The notes: generated by a model from the letters alone, not told the origin. 64,000 nucleotides of DNA from Bacillus sp. S/N-304-OC-R1 (GCF_019749375.1 NZ_JACWFE010000001.1:558001-622000); one strand, 5' to 3'. Counted from the stretch's first letter, positions 1 to 9,240 are shown. Translations and numbers: made by a program.

Positions 1-447
1 TTTGTCATGGTTTACTCTGTCGAAGAATTTCTCCAAGTCGATATCAACCACCCAACGATAACCTTCCTGTATATAACCTTTTGCTTTCCTAACTGCATCA
101 TGTGCACTTCGATTTGGTCGAAATCCATAACTATGGTCTGAGAACATCGGGTCATATATAGTGGTTAAGACTTGGGCGATAGCCTGTTGAATGAAGCGAT
201 CTATAACGGTAGGAATACCTAATAGACGCACACCGCCGTCAGGTTTTGGGATTTCAACCCTGCGGACTGGTTGCGGTTCATAGGTTCCTTCAAGAAGCTC
301 CATTCTCATGGATTCCCAGTGCTTCTTAATATGCGCTCGCAGGTTTTGTACGGGCATACCATCTACACCATGGCTTCCTTTATTCCGTTCCACCCTTTTC
401 AGGGCGGAGGTTAGGTTTTCACGTGACAGTATTCGTTCCATCAACAC
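1..447 (-). CDS. ltrA: Group II intron reverse transcriptase/maturase, N-terminal part
   Basis: This is the first 149 codons of an intron-encoded protein; the reading frame is still open at base 1. The visible part holds the RT N-terminal block and fingers, including the stretches RWVVDIDLEKFFDRVNHD, YGFRPNRSAHDA and VRRVEIPKPDGGVRLLGIP. These are typical of bacterial LtrA-type proteins of about 420 residues. The YADD catalytic motif and the maturase X domain lie beyond the window. The start could be GTG at 447 or ATG at 441. The protein splices its host intron and drives retrohoming into new sites. It lies in intron domain IV, as usual. Confidence 0.88.
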   Translation of the reverse strand, partial: MLMERILSRENLTSALKRVERNKGSHGVDGMPVQNLRAHIKKHWESMRMELLEGTYEPQPVRRVEIPKPDGGVRLLGIPTVIDRFIQQAIAQVLTTIYDPMFSDHSYGFRPNRSAHDAVRKAKGYIQEGYRWVVDIDLEKFFDRVNHDK

Positions 448-998
448 TTGTTACGCCTCTTTCCGTGAACAACGATTCTTCTTATGCCAGTTCTGCTCCA
501 CCATCTTGAAGTCCCCCATGGGATTCACCATTTCCTCCATCAAGCATGCCTTGTCGGTTATCTGTGTTTCTTGCAGGTAACTGAATGCCAAGATGTTGTT
601 CTCTCCTAATTGTTCAGCCCTTCCCATTCTTCTCGAGTTCGAATGGTACTATGGCATCTGCTGACTTCTGATTGTTCAGCTATCCATCACTGGATAAGTT
701 ACCAAGTGTACTTGGCTTATCAATCAGACCTCCCCAGGTAAGAGCGTAGTCTTTCCCTCCACCTATCTGCTTCATTTACTACATACAACCTTCGGCAGAA
801 AGGGCTTTGTTTTGTTGTGCAAACTCACCCAATTGTATATAGCCTTATATGAAGTTCGTGTTCCTCAGACCGGAGGTTTGCCGCTCGCTTCCTTCAGATT
901 CCACGTCACCGTGGACACCCTTGCGTTAAGCTAACTGTTACTTCTGCCTTCACAGTTCGGGACTCGCACCCTATAGACTACGCCCATGCTGGGCGCAC
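1..998 (-). mobile_element. Group IIC intron, 5' part (truncated by window edge)
   Basis: The minus strand begins at 998 with GTGCGCCC, the consensus 5' end of group II introns. It continues with a domain I sequence very like the class IIC intron of Oceanobacillus iheyensis as I remember it. Positions 998-448 are intron RNA domains I to IV. The reverse transcriptase reading frame occupies 447-1 and runs off the window, so domains V and VI and the 3' splice site lie outside. The 5' boundary sits only a few bases after the T-run of the ykyA terminator. Class C introns are known to choose this kind of target, a stem followed by a short T-rich IBS1. Whether the intron is intact cannot be judged. 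Confidence 0.9.
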
Positions 999-1000
999 AC

Positions 1001-1031
1001 AAAAAAGGCAGCATTCACTGAATGCTACCTT
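1001..1031 (-). terminator. Rho-independent terminator of ykyA
   Basis: On the minus strand a stem with arms AGCATTC and GAATGCT is followed by CCTTTTTT, directly after the ykyA stop. The group II intron is inserted immediately 3' of its T-run. Confidence 0.85.
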
Positions 1032-1037
1032 AGCTCT

Positions 1038-1706
1038 TTAGTCATCTATTTTAACGTCAAGTTCAGATTCATTATAGAACGATAACTTTAACTCATTGTA
1101 TTGTTTAGTCTTCTCATTAAATTTTTTATTGGCTTCAATGATTTTTCCGTATGCAGCATTAATTTTTGTAATTTGCTCTTCCAATTGAGTTAATTGAAGA
1201 TCCTTTTGCTTAAACATCGCATAAAGTCCTTTATCAAGTTCAATAGCTGCTGCATAGTTCTCGAATAATTCCTCATGAATGGAATATCTCTCCATCATAA
1301 TATTATATAATTTTTGAGACATTTCCTTAAGTGCCGGATCATCAATTTCTTCAATTAACGGCTCTATTGTTTTAAATTCATTTTCAGACGCTTTAATACT
1401 TTCTTCTTCTTTCTGCATATGTGCTTTTCTTTGGTCAACAATTTGCGTAGCTTCATCTGACAGCCTGGAAATTTCATCATATTCTTTTAAACCAAGAGAA
1501 ATAATTTTTTCATAGACTACTTTTTCTTTTTTCTCTAAATCAACGAGTGGGTCTTGCTGTTCTTCAAATACTTTTTCTGCTGCCACTACGTTTTCCAAAA
1601 CTTCATACACTTTTTCTACAGGAGTGGTACTACTCACACATCCAGAAATGATAGTAAATATACTAAGACAAAATATTAATAGAAGACTTCTAAAAAAGAC
1701 CGGCAC
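1038..1706 (-). CDS. ykyA: YkyA family cell-wall-associated lipoprotein
   Basis: This is a 222-aa secreted lipoprotein of the YkyA family, found beside pdhA and def in Bacillus. The start is set at GTG 1706, because AAGGAGG lies 8 bases upstream; a longer frame to 1766 has no such site. A signal peptide with hydrophobic core LLLIFCLSIFTI leads to the lipobox IISGC, so the mature protein should be anchored at the outer face of the membrane. The rest is highly charged and helical, with long Lys/Glu-rich segments likely to form coiled coils. The molecular role of the family is not established; cell-wall binding has been suggested. Confidence 0.8.
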   Translation of the reverse strand: MPVFFRSLLLIFCLSIFTIISGCVSSTTPVEKVYEVLENVVAAEKVFEEQQDPLVDLEKKEKVVYEKIISLGLKEYDEISRLSDEATQIVDQRKAHMQKEEESIKASENEFKTIEPLIEEIDDPALKEMSQKLYNIMMERYSIHEELFENYAAAIELDKGLYAMFKQKDLQLTQLEEQITKINAAYGKIIEANKKFNEKTKQYNELKLSFYNESELDVKIDD

Positions 1707-1927
1707 GTCATAAACCTCCTTAATTTGGAACAATTTAACTATAACCGCTGTTATGATGTTTGACAATAATCTATCAGCTTGTCTATTAACAACATATTCT
1801 ATTCACTTTTCATTTATGACTTAGGCTATAGCCTTCACCACCGAAAACAATTATACATAGGCTATATTAATCGTCCTATAGATAAAGGATTAGGGACGAT
1901 AATCAATTCTTAGGGAGGTTATCCTTC

Positions 1928-2080
1928 ATGATCGGTTATGGCGCATACGGTTACGGTGGATATGGATGCGGTTGCGGCTATCCAGGTTTTGTTGGCGGTG
2001 TAGGATTTGGAAGAGGCTTCGCGCTGATTGTTGTATTGTTTATTCTTCTTATTATCGTTGGCTGTTCCTGCTGGAGATAA
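1928..2080 (+). CDS. YjcZ family sporulation protein
   Basis: This 50-aa protein has a Gly/Tyr/Cys-rich N-terminus (repeats such as [12 protein letters not shown]) and then one hydrophobic helix, [18 protein letters not shown]. That layout is the YjcZ/YczN family of small spore-associated membrane proteins. GGGAGG precedes the ATG and a strong terminator follows at 2088-2120, so the gene is a single transcription unit. In relatives these genes are expressed late in sporulation; a sporulation promoter here is inference only. Its product is too short for usual gene callers. Confidence 0.8.
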   Translation: MIGYGAYGYGGYGCGCGYPGFVGGVGFGRGFALIVVLFILLIIVGCSCWR

Positions 2081-2087
2081 TATTTTT

Positions 2088-2120
2088 GAGAGAAGGTGCA
2101 AAAATGCACCTTCTCTTTTA
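2088..2120 (+). terminator. Terminator of the yjcZ-like gene
   Basis: Stem arms AGAAGGTGCA and TGCACCTTCT with an AAAA loop, followed by CTTTT. Confidence 0.85.
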
Positions 2121-2244
2121 TTAACATTTTACATACTCTTTGATAGACTAATATCAAAAGCTGAATGGTTCGTTTACAATTAAACCGTACTGTTTTAATT
2201 GTTTAACTACTTGCTGATTGATTTTATCTACAGGAGTGATTGAC

Positions 2245-2799
2245 GTGTTAACAATGAAAGATATTATCCGCGATGGACATCCGACATTAAGAAAAGTCGC
2301 AGAAGAAGTATCTATGCCACCAAGTGAAGAGGATAAAGAAATATTAAAAAGCCTTTTGGAATATGTAATTAACAGCCAAGATCCGGAAATTGCCAACAAA
2401 TATGGACTTCGAGCAGGTATTGGTTTGGCTGCCCCACAAATAAATATTTCTAAAAAAATGATTGCTGTATATGTAAAGGATGAAAAAGGGGTTTTACATA
2501 GTTATGCTCTATTTAACCCAAAAATTAAGAGCCATTCGGTTGAGCTTGCCTATTTAACAGCAGGAGAAGGCTGCCTATCAGTAGATGAAAATATCCCTGG
2601 TTATGTACCAAGGTATGCCAGAATAACTGTGCAGGGTACATGCCTAGAAGGCAATGAGGTAAAACTAAGGCTAAAGGGAATGCTTGCTATTGTCTTCCAG
2701 CATGAAATTGATCATTTGAACGGGGTTATGTTCTATGATCATATTAATAAGGATGATCCGTTTAAGGTAATTGAGGGTGCCATACCAATCGAAAGATAA
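2245..2799 (+). CDS. def: Peptide deformylase
   Basis: Removes the formyl group from the N-terminal methionine of new proteins. All three catalytic motifs are present: GIGLAAPQ (residues 58-65), EGCLS (108-112) and QHEIDHL (152-158), giving the Cys and two His metal ligands and the catalytic Glu. The 184-aa length and sequence match B. subtilis DefB (YkrB). The start is GTG 2245, preceded by AGGAG at 8 bases; an upstream TTG at 2218 has no such site. It lies between ykyA and ykrA as in B. subtilis, in its own unit with a shared terminator behind it. Confidence 0.95.
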   Translation: MLTMKDIIRDGHPTLRKVAEEVSMPPSEEDKEILKSLLEYVINSQDPEIANKYGLRAGIGLAAPQINISKKMIAVYVKDEKGVLHSYALFNPKIKSHSVELAYLTAGEGCLSVDENIPGYVPRYARITVQGTCLEGNEVKLRLKGMLAIVFQHEIDHLNGVMFYDHINKDDPFKVIEGAIPIER

Positions 2800-2800
2800 T

Positions 2801-2838
2801 AGGAAGACTGAACCTATATAAACGGTTCAGTCTTCTTT
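2801..2838. terminator. Bidirectional terminator between def and ykrA
   Basis: Inverted repeat with arms AAGACTGAACC and GGTTCAGTCTT around a short loop, with A- and T-rich flanks. It serves def on the plus strand and ykrA on the minus strand. Confidence 0.85.
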
Positions 2839-2848
2839 ATAATCCTAT

Positions 2849-3619
2849 TTAAATTAATGATAATTTCTTTAATCCTTCCCAAATACCATTGTCGTTAACG
2901 GAAGCAGTTATTACATCTGCCGCCAATTTCACTTCCTCCAGCGCATTTCCCATTGCTATACCCGTTCCAACAGCCTTTAGCATTTCAATATCATTTAATC
3001 CATCACCAAAAGCGTATACATCTTCAATGTCTATTCCGAGCCGTTCTATCATTAGTTTGATTCCTTCTGCCTTAGACCCGCCTGCAGGCAAAACATCTGT
3101 TGAAAATTGATGCCAGCGTACGAAATGGAAGTTAGGAAAATCCCTTTTATAAGCTTCATCTGCGGTTTCTTCTGCAAAAACTAAAGCCTGATAAATTTCC
3201 TTTTCTTTATAAAAGCTGATATCTAGTTCGGGATATGGAAATTTCAAGCTTCCGATGCTTTCAGCAATCATTTTATTATCCAACTCTGTTGATTTCATTT
3301 CAGTTTCGTTTAAAAATACTAGTGCATGATTTTTCTGAGAAGAGTAATGAACTAAGTGTTCTACCTCATCCATTGGCAAGCTATTTTTATAAATAACCTC
3401 ATTTTCAAACACTACGTATTGTCCGTTAAAGCATACATAAGAATCAATATCAAGTTCTTTTCGCTGTTGTTCAAACATGAATGGAGCACGCCCTGTTGCT
3501 ATGGCTACAAATACACCATTTTCCTTGAGAACTTCTAACGCTTTTTTCGTTGAATGCGGCAGTTGTTTATTACTATCTAATAGTGTTCCATCAATATCAA
3601 AGAATACAATTTTCTTCAA
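2849..3619 (-). CDS. ykrA: HAD superfamily (Cof-type) phosphatase YkrA
   Basis: A 256-aa HAD hydrolase of the Cof/IIB subfamily. Motif I is FDIDGTLLDS (residues 7-16) with the nucleophile Asp, motif II is IATGR, and the C-terminal motif is FGDGLNDIEML with the metal-binding acidic residues. The central cap domain lies between residues about 80 and 180. Such enzymes dephosphorylate sugar phosphates or flavin-type metabolites; the substrate here cannot be told. The start is TTG 3619 with a GGGAAGAG site upstream. The position next to def and rnjA is conserved in Bacillus. Confidence 0.85.
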   Translation of the reverse strand: MKKIVFFDIDGTLLDSNKQLPHSTKKALEVLKENGVFVAIATGRAPFMFEQQRKELDIDSYVCFNGQYVVFENEVIYKNSLPMDEVEHLVHYSSQKNHALVFLNETEMKSTELDNKMIAESIGSLKFPYPELDISFYKEKEIYQALVFAEETADEAYKRDFPNFHFVRWHQFSTDVLPAGGSKAEGIKLMIERLGIDIEDVYAFGDGLNDIEMLKAVGTGIAMGNALEEVKLAADVITASVNDNGIWEGLKKLSLI

Positions 3620-3645
3620 AAATAACTCTTCCCTTTCTTCTTATC

Positions 3646-4536
3646 TTAAGCTGCAGCCTTTTTTTCTTTCTGCTTCACTTTCATCGAAGTAATGTATACA
3701 CCAATGAAAATCACAATTAACCCAATTATCATAGTGAAATGAATACTTTCTCCTAAAATGAAAGCTCCCCACATAATAGCTGATCCCGGTACAATATAAG
3801 TAACCAATGAGGCAAACTCCGGACTTCCTTCTTTAATTAGATAATAATACAGTAGGTATGCTATACCTGACCCTAATGATCCTAAGCCAAGAAGTGAAAA
3901 AATAACATGCCATTTTGTAAATGCTGCTAATGACTCAGGTGTTGTAATGAGCATAATAATAAAACTAATAATAGCAGCTGAAAGCATTGTAAATAATGAG
4001 ATATGTAATGTCGTTACTTGACCCAAATATTTTTTTGTAAGCTGTGTACCTGTACCATAACAAATGGTGGCACCTAATAAACACAGGATTCCTGAAAGGT
4101 GGCCAGATAAATCTCCGGAATTTAGGTCTGATATGATCAATATACCTATAAAACCTAAGCCAATGCCAATCCATTGATTTTTCCTTAACGCCGTTGAGAA
4201 AAAAATAGAGCCGATAATTAGTGTCATGATTGGAGTAGTCGCGTTAATAATGGAAGCTAAACTTGATGAAATTTTTGTTTGCCCAGCAGAAATGAGAATC
4301 CATGGTAACGCATTGTTTAAGAATCCTACTAAAATAAGCTTTGACAACGGAAGATCTTTACTAAATATTTTCTCACGCTTTATAAGTGTAAAAATCGCTA
4401 ATGTTAAAAAGCCGAAAATACATCTCCCAAAAACGACTCCTGCCGGTCCCATATCTTCGAGTAAAATTTTTATAAATAAAAAAGATGTTCCCCAAATAAT
4501 GCTTAAAATCACTAATGCACTGTATAGCTTCCCCAT
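3646..4536 (-). CDS. EamA/DMT family transporter
   Basis: A polytopic membrane protein of 296 aa with about ten transmembrane helices in two homologous EamA halves. The typical EamA features are IWGTSFLFIKILLE at the N-terminus and a GSGIAYLLYYYLI-type repeat in the second half. It is a drug/metabolite exporter of unknown substrate. ATG 4536 is preferred because AAAGGGTG lies 8 bases ahead; GTG 4545 lacks a site. A short Lys-rich tail (KVKQKEKKAAA) ends the protein in the cytosol. It sits apart from its neighbours and is not part of the conserved B. subtilis order. Confidence 0.85.
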   Translation of the reverse strand: MGKLYSALVILSIIWGTSFLFIKILLEDMGPAGVVFGRCIFGFLTLAIFTLIKREKIFSKDLPLSKLILVGFLNNALPWILISAGQTKISSSLASIINATTPIMTLIIGSIFFSTALRKNQWIGIGLGFIGILIISDLNSGDLSGHLSGILCLLGATICYGTGTQLTKKYLGQVTTLHISLFTMLSAAIISFIIMLITTPESLAAFTKWHVIFSLLGLGSLGSGIAYLLYYYLIKEGSPEFASLVTYIVPGSAIMWGAFILGESIHFTMIIGLIVIFIGVYITSMKVKQKEKKAAA

Positions 4537-4804
4537 AATCCACACCCTTTATCTAACTCTCTTTTTTAAAAATTTCGATTTGCGTAATAAAACACTAAAC
4601 CCATTTTCAAAAAATGTCAATGAACGCTTATGATAATAGGGAAATCTTTTTCACAACCATTCTAATAATCCAAAATTATCCATGAGAGATAAGCTATTTT
4701 AATCATATAATAAAAATAAAAACGTAAATCTTGTTAATCCCATACATCATAGCTTTACTTTGGACAAGGATTGTTTAAAATAGATAGTAAGGAGATGATC
4801 CACA

Positions 4805-4876
4805 ATGTTAAAGAAGCTGCGTAAAAAGCTTTTAAAACAGTGGAGAGACATGCTTCGAAAAAAAACTATTGCTTAA
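4805..4876 (+). CDS. Putative 23-aa cationic peptide
   Basis: A short frame begins at ATG 4805, with a good site AAGGAG 9 bases upstream, and ends at 4876. A strong terminator follows within 11 bases. The peptide MLKKLRKKLLKQWRDMLRKK is almost entirely basic and leucine-rich and would form an amphipathic helix. I recognise no family. The combination of ribosome site, frame and terminator in an otherwise empty 500-bp interval argues for a real small gene. It could be a membrane-active or regulatory peptide, or a leader; nothing in the sequence settles this. Confidence 0.55.
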   Translation: MLKKLRKKLLKQWRDMLRKKTIA

Positions 4877-4886
4877 AATTACCTTT

Positions 4887-4920
4887 TGAGCCCTTCAATT
4901 TTCCGAAGGGCTCCTTCCTT
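4887..4920 (+). terminator. Terminator after the small cationic ORF
   Basis: Arms GAGCCCTTC and GAAGGGCTC around an 8-base loop, followed by a CTTCCTT tract. Confidence 0.8.
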
Positions 4921-5053
4921 ATCGTAATGTGGTATCTTTCACTTAAAAGTACCATTTACATAAAGCAATATACGATTAAATAAGAAAAAACATGAAAATC
5001 ATGTTAATTTTATATATAATAGAAAAAGTTATTCGGATGAAGGAGAGATCATA

Positions 5054-5266
5054 ATGATTTTTAAAGTTTTTTATCAAGAGTCTAAAAAAGAGGTACCTGT
5101 TCGTGAAAAAACACAAACAATTTATGTTGAAGGAGAATCCGAAAGAGATATTCGGCTTAAACTAGCAGATAAACCATATAATATTGAATTTATCACTGCA
5201 GTGGAAGGAAATTTTTTAGAATTCGAAAAGCAAAGTGAAGATTTTAACGTATTGGAGATAGGATAA
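5054..5266 (+). CDS. rpoY: RNA polymerase epsilon subunit
   Basis: A 70-aa protein matching the small epsilon subunit (YkzG) of Gram-positive RNA polymerase, with MIFKVFYQ at the N-terminus and [17 protein letters not shown] at the C-terminus. In B. subtilis it binds the polymerase core, and it resembles a phage inhibitor fold. GAAGGAG precedes ATG. Its stop is three bases before rnjA, and the two genes are a conserved operon in Bacillaceae, which supports the call. Confidence 0.92.
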   Translation: MIFKVFYQESKKEVPVREKTQTIYVEGESERDIRLKLADKPYNIEFITAVEGNFLEFEKQSEDFNVLEIG

Positions 5267-5269
5267 ATT

Positions 5270-6937
5270 ATGAAATTTGTAAAAAATGATCAAACAGCTG
5301 TTTTCGCCCTTGGCGGACTAGGCGAAATAGGGAAAAATACGTATGCTGTTCAATTCCAGGATGAGATAATCTTAATTGATGCTGGAATTAAATTTCCTGA
5401 GGATGAGTTGCTGGGAATCGATTATGTAATACCAGATTATTCGTATTTAGTTAAAAATGAAGATAAAATTAAAGGTCTTTTTATTACGCACGGACATGAA
5501 GACCATATTGGCGGAATCCCTTATTTATTGAGAGAAGTTAATATCCCCATATATGGAGGAAAGCTTGCGCTAGGCTTACTTAGAAATAAATTAGAAGAGC
5601 ACGGATTATTAAGACAAACAAAAATGCACGAAATAAAAGAAGAAGATGTAATCAAATTCAGAAAAACATCTGTTACATTTTTTCGGACAACCCATAGTAT
5701 CCCCGATTCATATGGTATTGTCGTAAAAACACCACCTGGACAAATTGTTCATACGGGTGATTTTAAGTTTGATTTTACTCCAGTTGGAGAACCGGCTAAC
5801 TTGACAAAAATGGCTGAAATCGGCAAAGAAGGAGTGCTTTGTCTGCTTTCAGATAGTACAAATAGTGAGATCCCTGATTTCACCATGTCAGAAAGACGCG
5901 TTGGTGAAAGTATTCATGATATCTTCCGCAAAGTAGAAGGCAGAGTAATTTTTGCTACTTTCGCATCAAATATCCACCGCCTTCAACAAGTAACAGAAGC
6001 TGCCGTTTTAAATGGCAGAAAGATTGCTGTTTTTGGCCGGAGTATGGAAGCAGCCATTAATATTGGGCAGGAGTTAGGCTATATTCAGGCTCCAAAGGAT
6101 ACGTTTATTGATGCCCAGCAAATTAATCGCTTGCCATCTAATCAAGTTACAATTTTATGTACTGGCAGCCAGGGTGAACCTATGGCAGCATTATCGCGGA
6201 TTGCAAATGGAACGCACCGACAAATCCAAATTAATCCTGGGGACACGGTCGTTTTCTCTTCATCGCCGATCCCGGGCAATACTATTAGTGTAAGCAGAAC
6301 AATCGATATGCTTTCTCGTGCTGGAGCAGATGTTATACATGGTAAGCTGAGTGATATTCATACTTCTGGCCATGGTGGGCAAGAAGAACAGAAACTTATG
6401 CTAAGATTAATGAAGCCAAAATTCTTTATGCCAATTCACGGTGAATATAGAATGCAAAAAATGCATTCAAAACTTGCTGTAGATTGTGGTGTGAAGGAAG
6501 AAAATTGCTTCATTATGGATAATGGAGAGGTACTTGCCTTAAGTGAAGATACTGCTCAAATTGCAGGTAAGATTCCTTCTGGCTCCGTTTATATCGACGG
6601 AAACGGAATTGGTGATATCGGAAATATCGTATTAAGAGACCGCCGTATCCTGTCAGAGGAAGGCTTAGTAGTTGTGGTGGTTAGCATTAATATGAAAGAT
6701 TTCAAAATTGCTGCAGGACCAGATTTAATTTCTCGAGGCTTTGTTTATATGAGAGAGTCTGGTGATTTAATTAATGATGCCCAAGCATTAATCACTAAGC
6801 ATTTAAACAAAGTGATGGAGCGCAAAACAACTCAATGGTCTGAAATTAAAAATGAAATCACTGATACACTTGCTCCGTTCCTATATGAAAAAACAAAACG
6901 CCGTCCGATGATTTTACCGATTATTATGGAAGTATAA
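5270..6937 (+). CDS. rnjA: Ribonuclease J1
   Basis: A 555-aa metallo-beta-lactamase/beta-CASP nuclease with endonuclease and 5'-to-3' exonuclease activity, central to mRNA turnover and rRNA maturation. The zinc-binding motif HGHEDHIGG is at residues 74-82. The beta-CASP motifs follow: SDSTNSE, the GSQGEP segment near 300 and MPIHGEYRM near 380. Length matches B. subtilis RNase J1 (555 aa). It is translated with rpoY from one mRNA (spacing 3 bases). Confidence 0.97.
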   Translation: MKFVKNDQTAVFALGGLGEIGKNTYAVQFQDEIILIDAGIKFPEDELLGIDYVIPDYSYLVKNEDKIKGLFITHGHEDHIGGIPYLLREVNIPIYGGKLALGLLRNKLEEHGLLRQTKMHEIKEEDVIKFRKTSVTFFRTTHSIPDSYGIVVKTPPGQIVHTGDFKFDFTPVGEPANLTKMAEIGKEGVLCLLSDSTNSEIPDFTMSERRVGESIHDIFRKVEGRVIFATFASNIHRLQQVTEAAVLNGRKIAVFGRSMEAAINIGQELGYIQAPKDTFIDAQQINRLPSNQVTILCTGSQGEPMAALSRIANGTHRQIQINPGDTVVFSSSPIPGNTISVSRTIDMLSRAGADVIHGKLSDIHTSGHGGQEEQKLMLRLMKPKFFMPIHGEYRMQKMHSKLAVDCGVKEENCFIMDNGEVLALSEDTAQIAGKIPSGSVYIDGNGIGDIGNIVLRDRRILSEEGLVVVVVSINMKDFKIAAGPDLISRGFVYMRESGDLINDAQALITKHLNKVMERKTTQWSEIKNEITDTLAPFLYEKTKRRPMILPIIMEV

Positions 6938-6941
6938 TTTG

Positions 6942-6980
6942 AAAAAGGGTGTAATTCACATAAGAATTACACCCTTTTTG
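6942..6980. terminator. Bidirectional terminator between rnjA and ktrC
   Basis: Long stem with arms AAAAAGGGTGTAATTC and GAATTACACCCTTTTT, shared by the two convergent genes. Confidence 0.88.
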
Positions 6981-6982
6981 TT

Positions 6983-7642
6983 TTAGCCCATTACCTTTTT
7001 TTCAAAACGATTAATATCAACATCCGCTCCAATTACAATTAAAATATCGTTTAATTGGATAACCTCATGGGCTAAAGGAGAAACAATAATGTCATTTTTT
7101 CTCTTAATAGCAACAATATTGATCCCATATTTCGCACGGATATCTAAATCAATCAATGTATGTCCGCTTAGCTTATCATTCGCAACAATTTCAACAATGC
7201 TATGTTCATCGGAAAGCTCTAAATAATCAAGAACATTATTAGATACAATATTATGAGCTATACGGCGCCCCATGTCACGCTCTGGATGGACAACATGATC
7301 TGCGCCAATCTTTCTTAATACTTTTTCGTGGTAATCATTTTGGGCTTTAACTGTGATTTTATTTACGCCAACCTCTTTTAAAATTAAGGTTGTTAATATA
7401 CTAGCTTGTATATTATCACCAATCGCTACGATGACATGATCAAAGTTTCTGATGCCGAGGCTTTTAATAACTGATTCGTCAGTTGTATCTCCTACAACCG
7501 CATGAGAAGCGATCATAGAAAATTCATTTACTCGATCTTCATCCACATCTATTGCCATGACCTCCATGCCTTCTTCTGCCAAAGCACGGCAAATACTTCC
7601 ACCAAAACGTCCTAGCCCAATCACAGCAAATTCCTTTTTCAC
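6983..7642 (-). CDS. ktrC: KtrC-type K+ uptake regulatory subunit (RCK domain)
   Basis: A 219-aa cytosolic gating subunit of a Ktr potassium channel. The RCK_N Rossmann domain opens with VIGLGRFGGSI (glycine-rich nucleotide motif, residues 7-17), and the RCK_C domain covers roughly residues 135-219. In Bacillus, KtrC pairs with the separately encoded membrane subunit KtrD and is controlled by ATP/ADP and c-di-AMP. The choice of ktrC over its paralogue ktrA rests on position beside rnjA, as in B. subtilis (ykqB). Start GTG 7642 with GGAGGA upstream. darB, another c-di-AMP receptor, lies 4.4 kb away. Confidence 0.88.
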   Translation of the reverse strand: MKKEFAVIGLGRFGGSICRALAEEGMEVMAIDVDEDRVNEFSMIASHAVVGDTTDESVIKSLGIRNFDHVIVAIGDNIQASILTTLILKEVGVNKITVKAQNDYHEKVLRKIGADHVVHPERDMGRRIAHNIVSNNVLDYLELSDEHSIVEIVANDKLSGHTLIDLDIRAKYGINIVAIKRKNDIIVSPLAHEVIQLNDILIVIGADVDINRFEKKVMG

Positions 7643-7800
7643 AAATCATTCCTCCAAGCTCTGAAACAATAATTAGATCATTACGTATTATACTCATTCC
7701 AGTAATTCTTCAATTGTATTATCACCTATCAAAATTAGTCAAGTTATTTCATTTACATTATTCCTTCACAATCATGACCATTACAAGATCCCCTAGAACA

Positions 7801-7824
7801 AAAAAAACCAAGCATCCGCTTGGT
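7801..7824 (-). terminator. Terminator of ykuV
   Basis: On the minus strand, arms ACCAAGC and GCTTGGT followed by a run of T. Confidence 0.8.
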
Positions 7825-7836
7825 CTGTTCATAGGA

Positions 7837-8292
7837 TTATTCAGCTTTATTCATTTCATCTAAAACTCTGTTAACACGTTTTTCAAGCATTTTCATTCCG
7901 CTTCCGCCTGCTTGGAAATGGCGAAGGCTCCCATCTTTATCAAACACATAATAAGCTGGAACATATTGATTTTCAAATGCTTCATTTAACTTATGCTCAC
8001 TGTCAACATAAATAGGCTGTGTAATTTCATGCTCTGCTGCTACTTTTTTAATTAATTCAATATCTAGATCATCCTCGGATCGAGGCATATGAACAGCAAC
8101 AACATTTAATTGGTCTTTATAGTCGTCGCGAAATTTATTTACTTGTGGCATAGCTTCTTTACAAAGGTGGCAGCTAACAGACCAAAAGTGAATTAAAGTA
8201 GGCTTTTCACCAACAAGCTGTTCCTTTGTTACTTCACCATTTAGCCATTCTGTTGCACCAGTTAATTCAGGCATTTGTTCCCGTAATTTCAT
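7837..8292 (-). CDS. ykuV: Thiol-disulfide oxidoreductase YkuV
   Basis: A 151-aa thioredoxin-fold protein with no signal peptide, so cytosolic. The active site is SCHLCK, a CxxC with His-Leu between the cysteines, and the cis-Pro segment is YVPAYYVF. It is nearly collinear with B. subtilis YkuV, including the ending GGSGMKMLEKRVNRVL. YkuV reduces disulfides and is thought to act in redox homeostasis. The peroxiredoxin gene ykuU lies just upstream, but a terminator between them means they may also be expressed separately. Confidence 0.92.
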   Translation of the reverse strand: MKLREQMPELTGATEWLNGEVTKEQLVGEKPTLIHFWSVSCHLCKEAMPQVNKFRDDYKDQLNVVAVHMPRSEDDLDIELIKKVAAEHEITQPIYVDSEHKLNEAFENQYVPAYYVFDKDGSLRHFQAGGSGMKMLEKRVNRVLDEMNKAE

Positions 8293-8334
8293 ATTTATCC
8301 CCCTTAGTAGATAAAAAATTCAAACCTATTTCAA

Positions 8335-8363
8335 GAAAAGACCTAACAATCGTTAGGCCTTTT
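8335..8363 (-). terminator. Terminator of ykuU
   Basis: On the minus strand AGGCCTAACGATTGTTAGGTCTTTT; arms GCCTAAC and GTTAGGT. It stands between ykuU and ykuV. Confidence 0.78.
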
Positions 8364-8380
8364 CATTAAAATTCTATTAA

Positions 8381-8929
8381 TTATACATTTAATGTCTTTT
8401 GGCCTGGTTTCCAGTTAGCTGGGCAAAGTCCGCCAGTTTGAAGAGCTTGAAGTACACGAAGAGTTTCATCAACGTCACGGCCAATGTTGTTGTGGTTAAC
8501 AACTGAATACATTAATTCGCCTTCTGGGCTGATAATGTATAGTCCGCGAAGGGCAATACCTTCTTCTTCAATTAATACACCGTAGTCGCGAGAAACTACA
8601 TGATTTGTATCAGCAGCTAACGGATATTTTAAATCTCCAAGTCCGTTGTTCTTACGGTCAGTATTAATCCAAGCTAAGTGAGTATGGATTGTATCTGTAG
8701 AAACACCGATTACTTCTGCATCAAGATCTTCAAACTCATCGTAACGGTCTGATAGTGCAGTAATTTCAGTTGGACATACAAATGTGAAATCCATTGGGTA
8801 AAAGAAAAGAACTGTCCACTTATCGTTTTTCATATTTTCTTCAAGACTTACTTTACCAAATTCTTTGTTTGGTAAAACTGCATCCATTTCAAATCTTGGC
8901 GCTTGTTTTCCTACCATTCTTTCTGGCAT
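8381..8929 (-). CDS. ykuU: 2-Cys peroxiredoxin YkuU
   Basis: A 182-aa AhpC/Prx1-type peroxiredoxin that reduces H2O2 and organic peroxides. The peroxidatic cysteine is in DFTFVCPTE and the resolving cysteine in GGLCPANW near the C-terminus, the pattern of typical 2-Cys enzymes. ATG 8929 is preceded by GGAGGG; the longer frame to 8983 has no such site. YkuV downstream is a likely reductant partner. A possible PerR-like box lies about 140 bases upstream. Confidence 0.93.
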   Translation of the reverse strand: MPERMVGKQAPRFEMDAVLPNKEFGKVSLEENMKNDKWTVLFFYPMDFTFVCPTEITALSDRYDEFEDLDAEVIGVSTDTIHTHLAWINTDRKNNGLGDLKYPLAADTNHVVSRDYGVLIEEEGIALRGLYIISPEGELMYSVVNHNNIGRDVDETLRVLQALQTGGLCPANWKPGQKTLNV

Positions 8930-9240
8930 ATGTAATCCCTCCATCAAATTTATTAAATGAGAAAATGATAAATAATTTCTCACTTATATTCTTATTCACA
9001 ACTACAATTATAGACAATTACCGTTTTGAAGTCAATATCAAATTGTAATTAATTTAATTAAATATCAATTATAATAGATATAATTACATGATTTGATATG
9101 AATCCCATTACATGGTTTGCCCCTTTTTTCTATTATTTAATCAACATATTTAGAGCTTTTCTTTTAGTTAATAATTCCAATAATAAGTCTATCAAAGTTA
9201 CTTGTGATAATAAAATAAAATGCTTTTTATATTATCACTA
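8930..9240. other. AT-rich intergenic region between ykuU and ccpC
   Basis: Upstream region of ykuU. It contains a PerR-like sequence at 9069-9083 and long AT tracts. The open frames in it have no ribosome sites and are not believed. Confidence 0.5.
9069..9083. promoter_or_regulatory. Possible PerR/Fur-type box
   Basis: TTATAATAGATATAA matches the PerR consensus TTATAATNATTATAA at all but two defined positions. The gene it would control, a peroxiredoxin, makes sense for PerR. The region is very AT-rich, so chance matches are likely, and the distance to ykuU (about 140 bases) is long. Confidence 0.3.

Noticed and set aside
308-580. 90-codon plus-strand frame
   Set aside because: It is a shadow of the intron-encoded reverse transcriptase and intron RNA on the minus strand.
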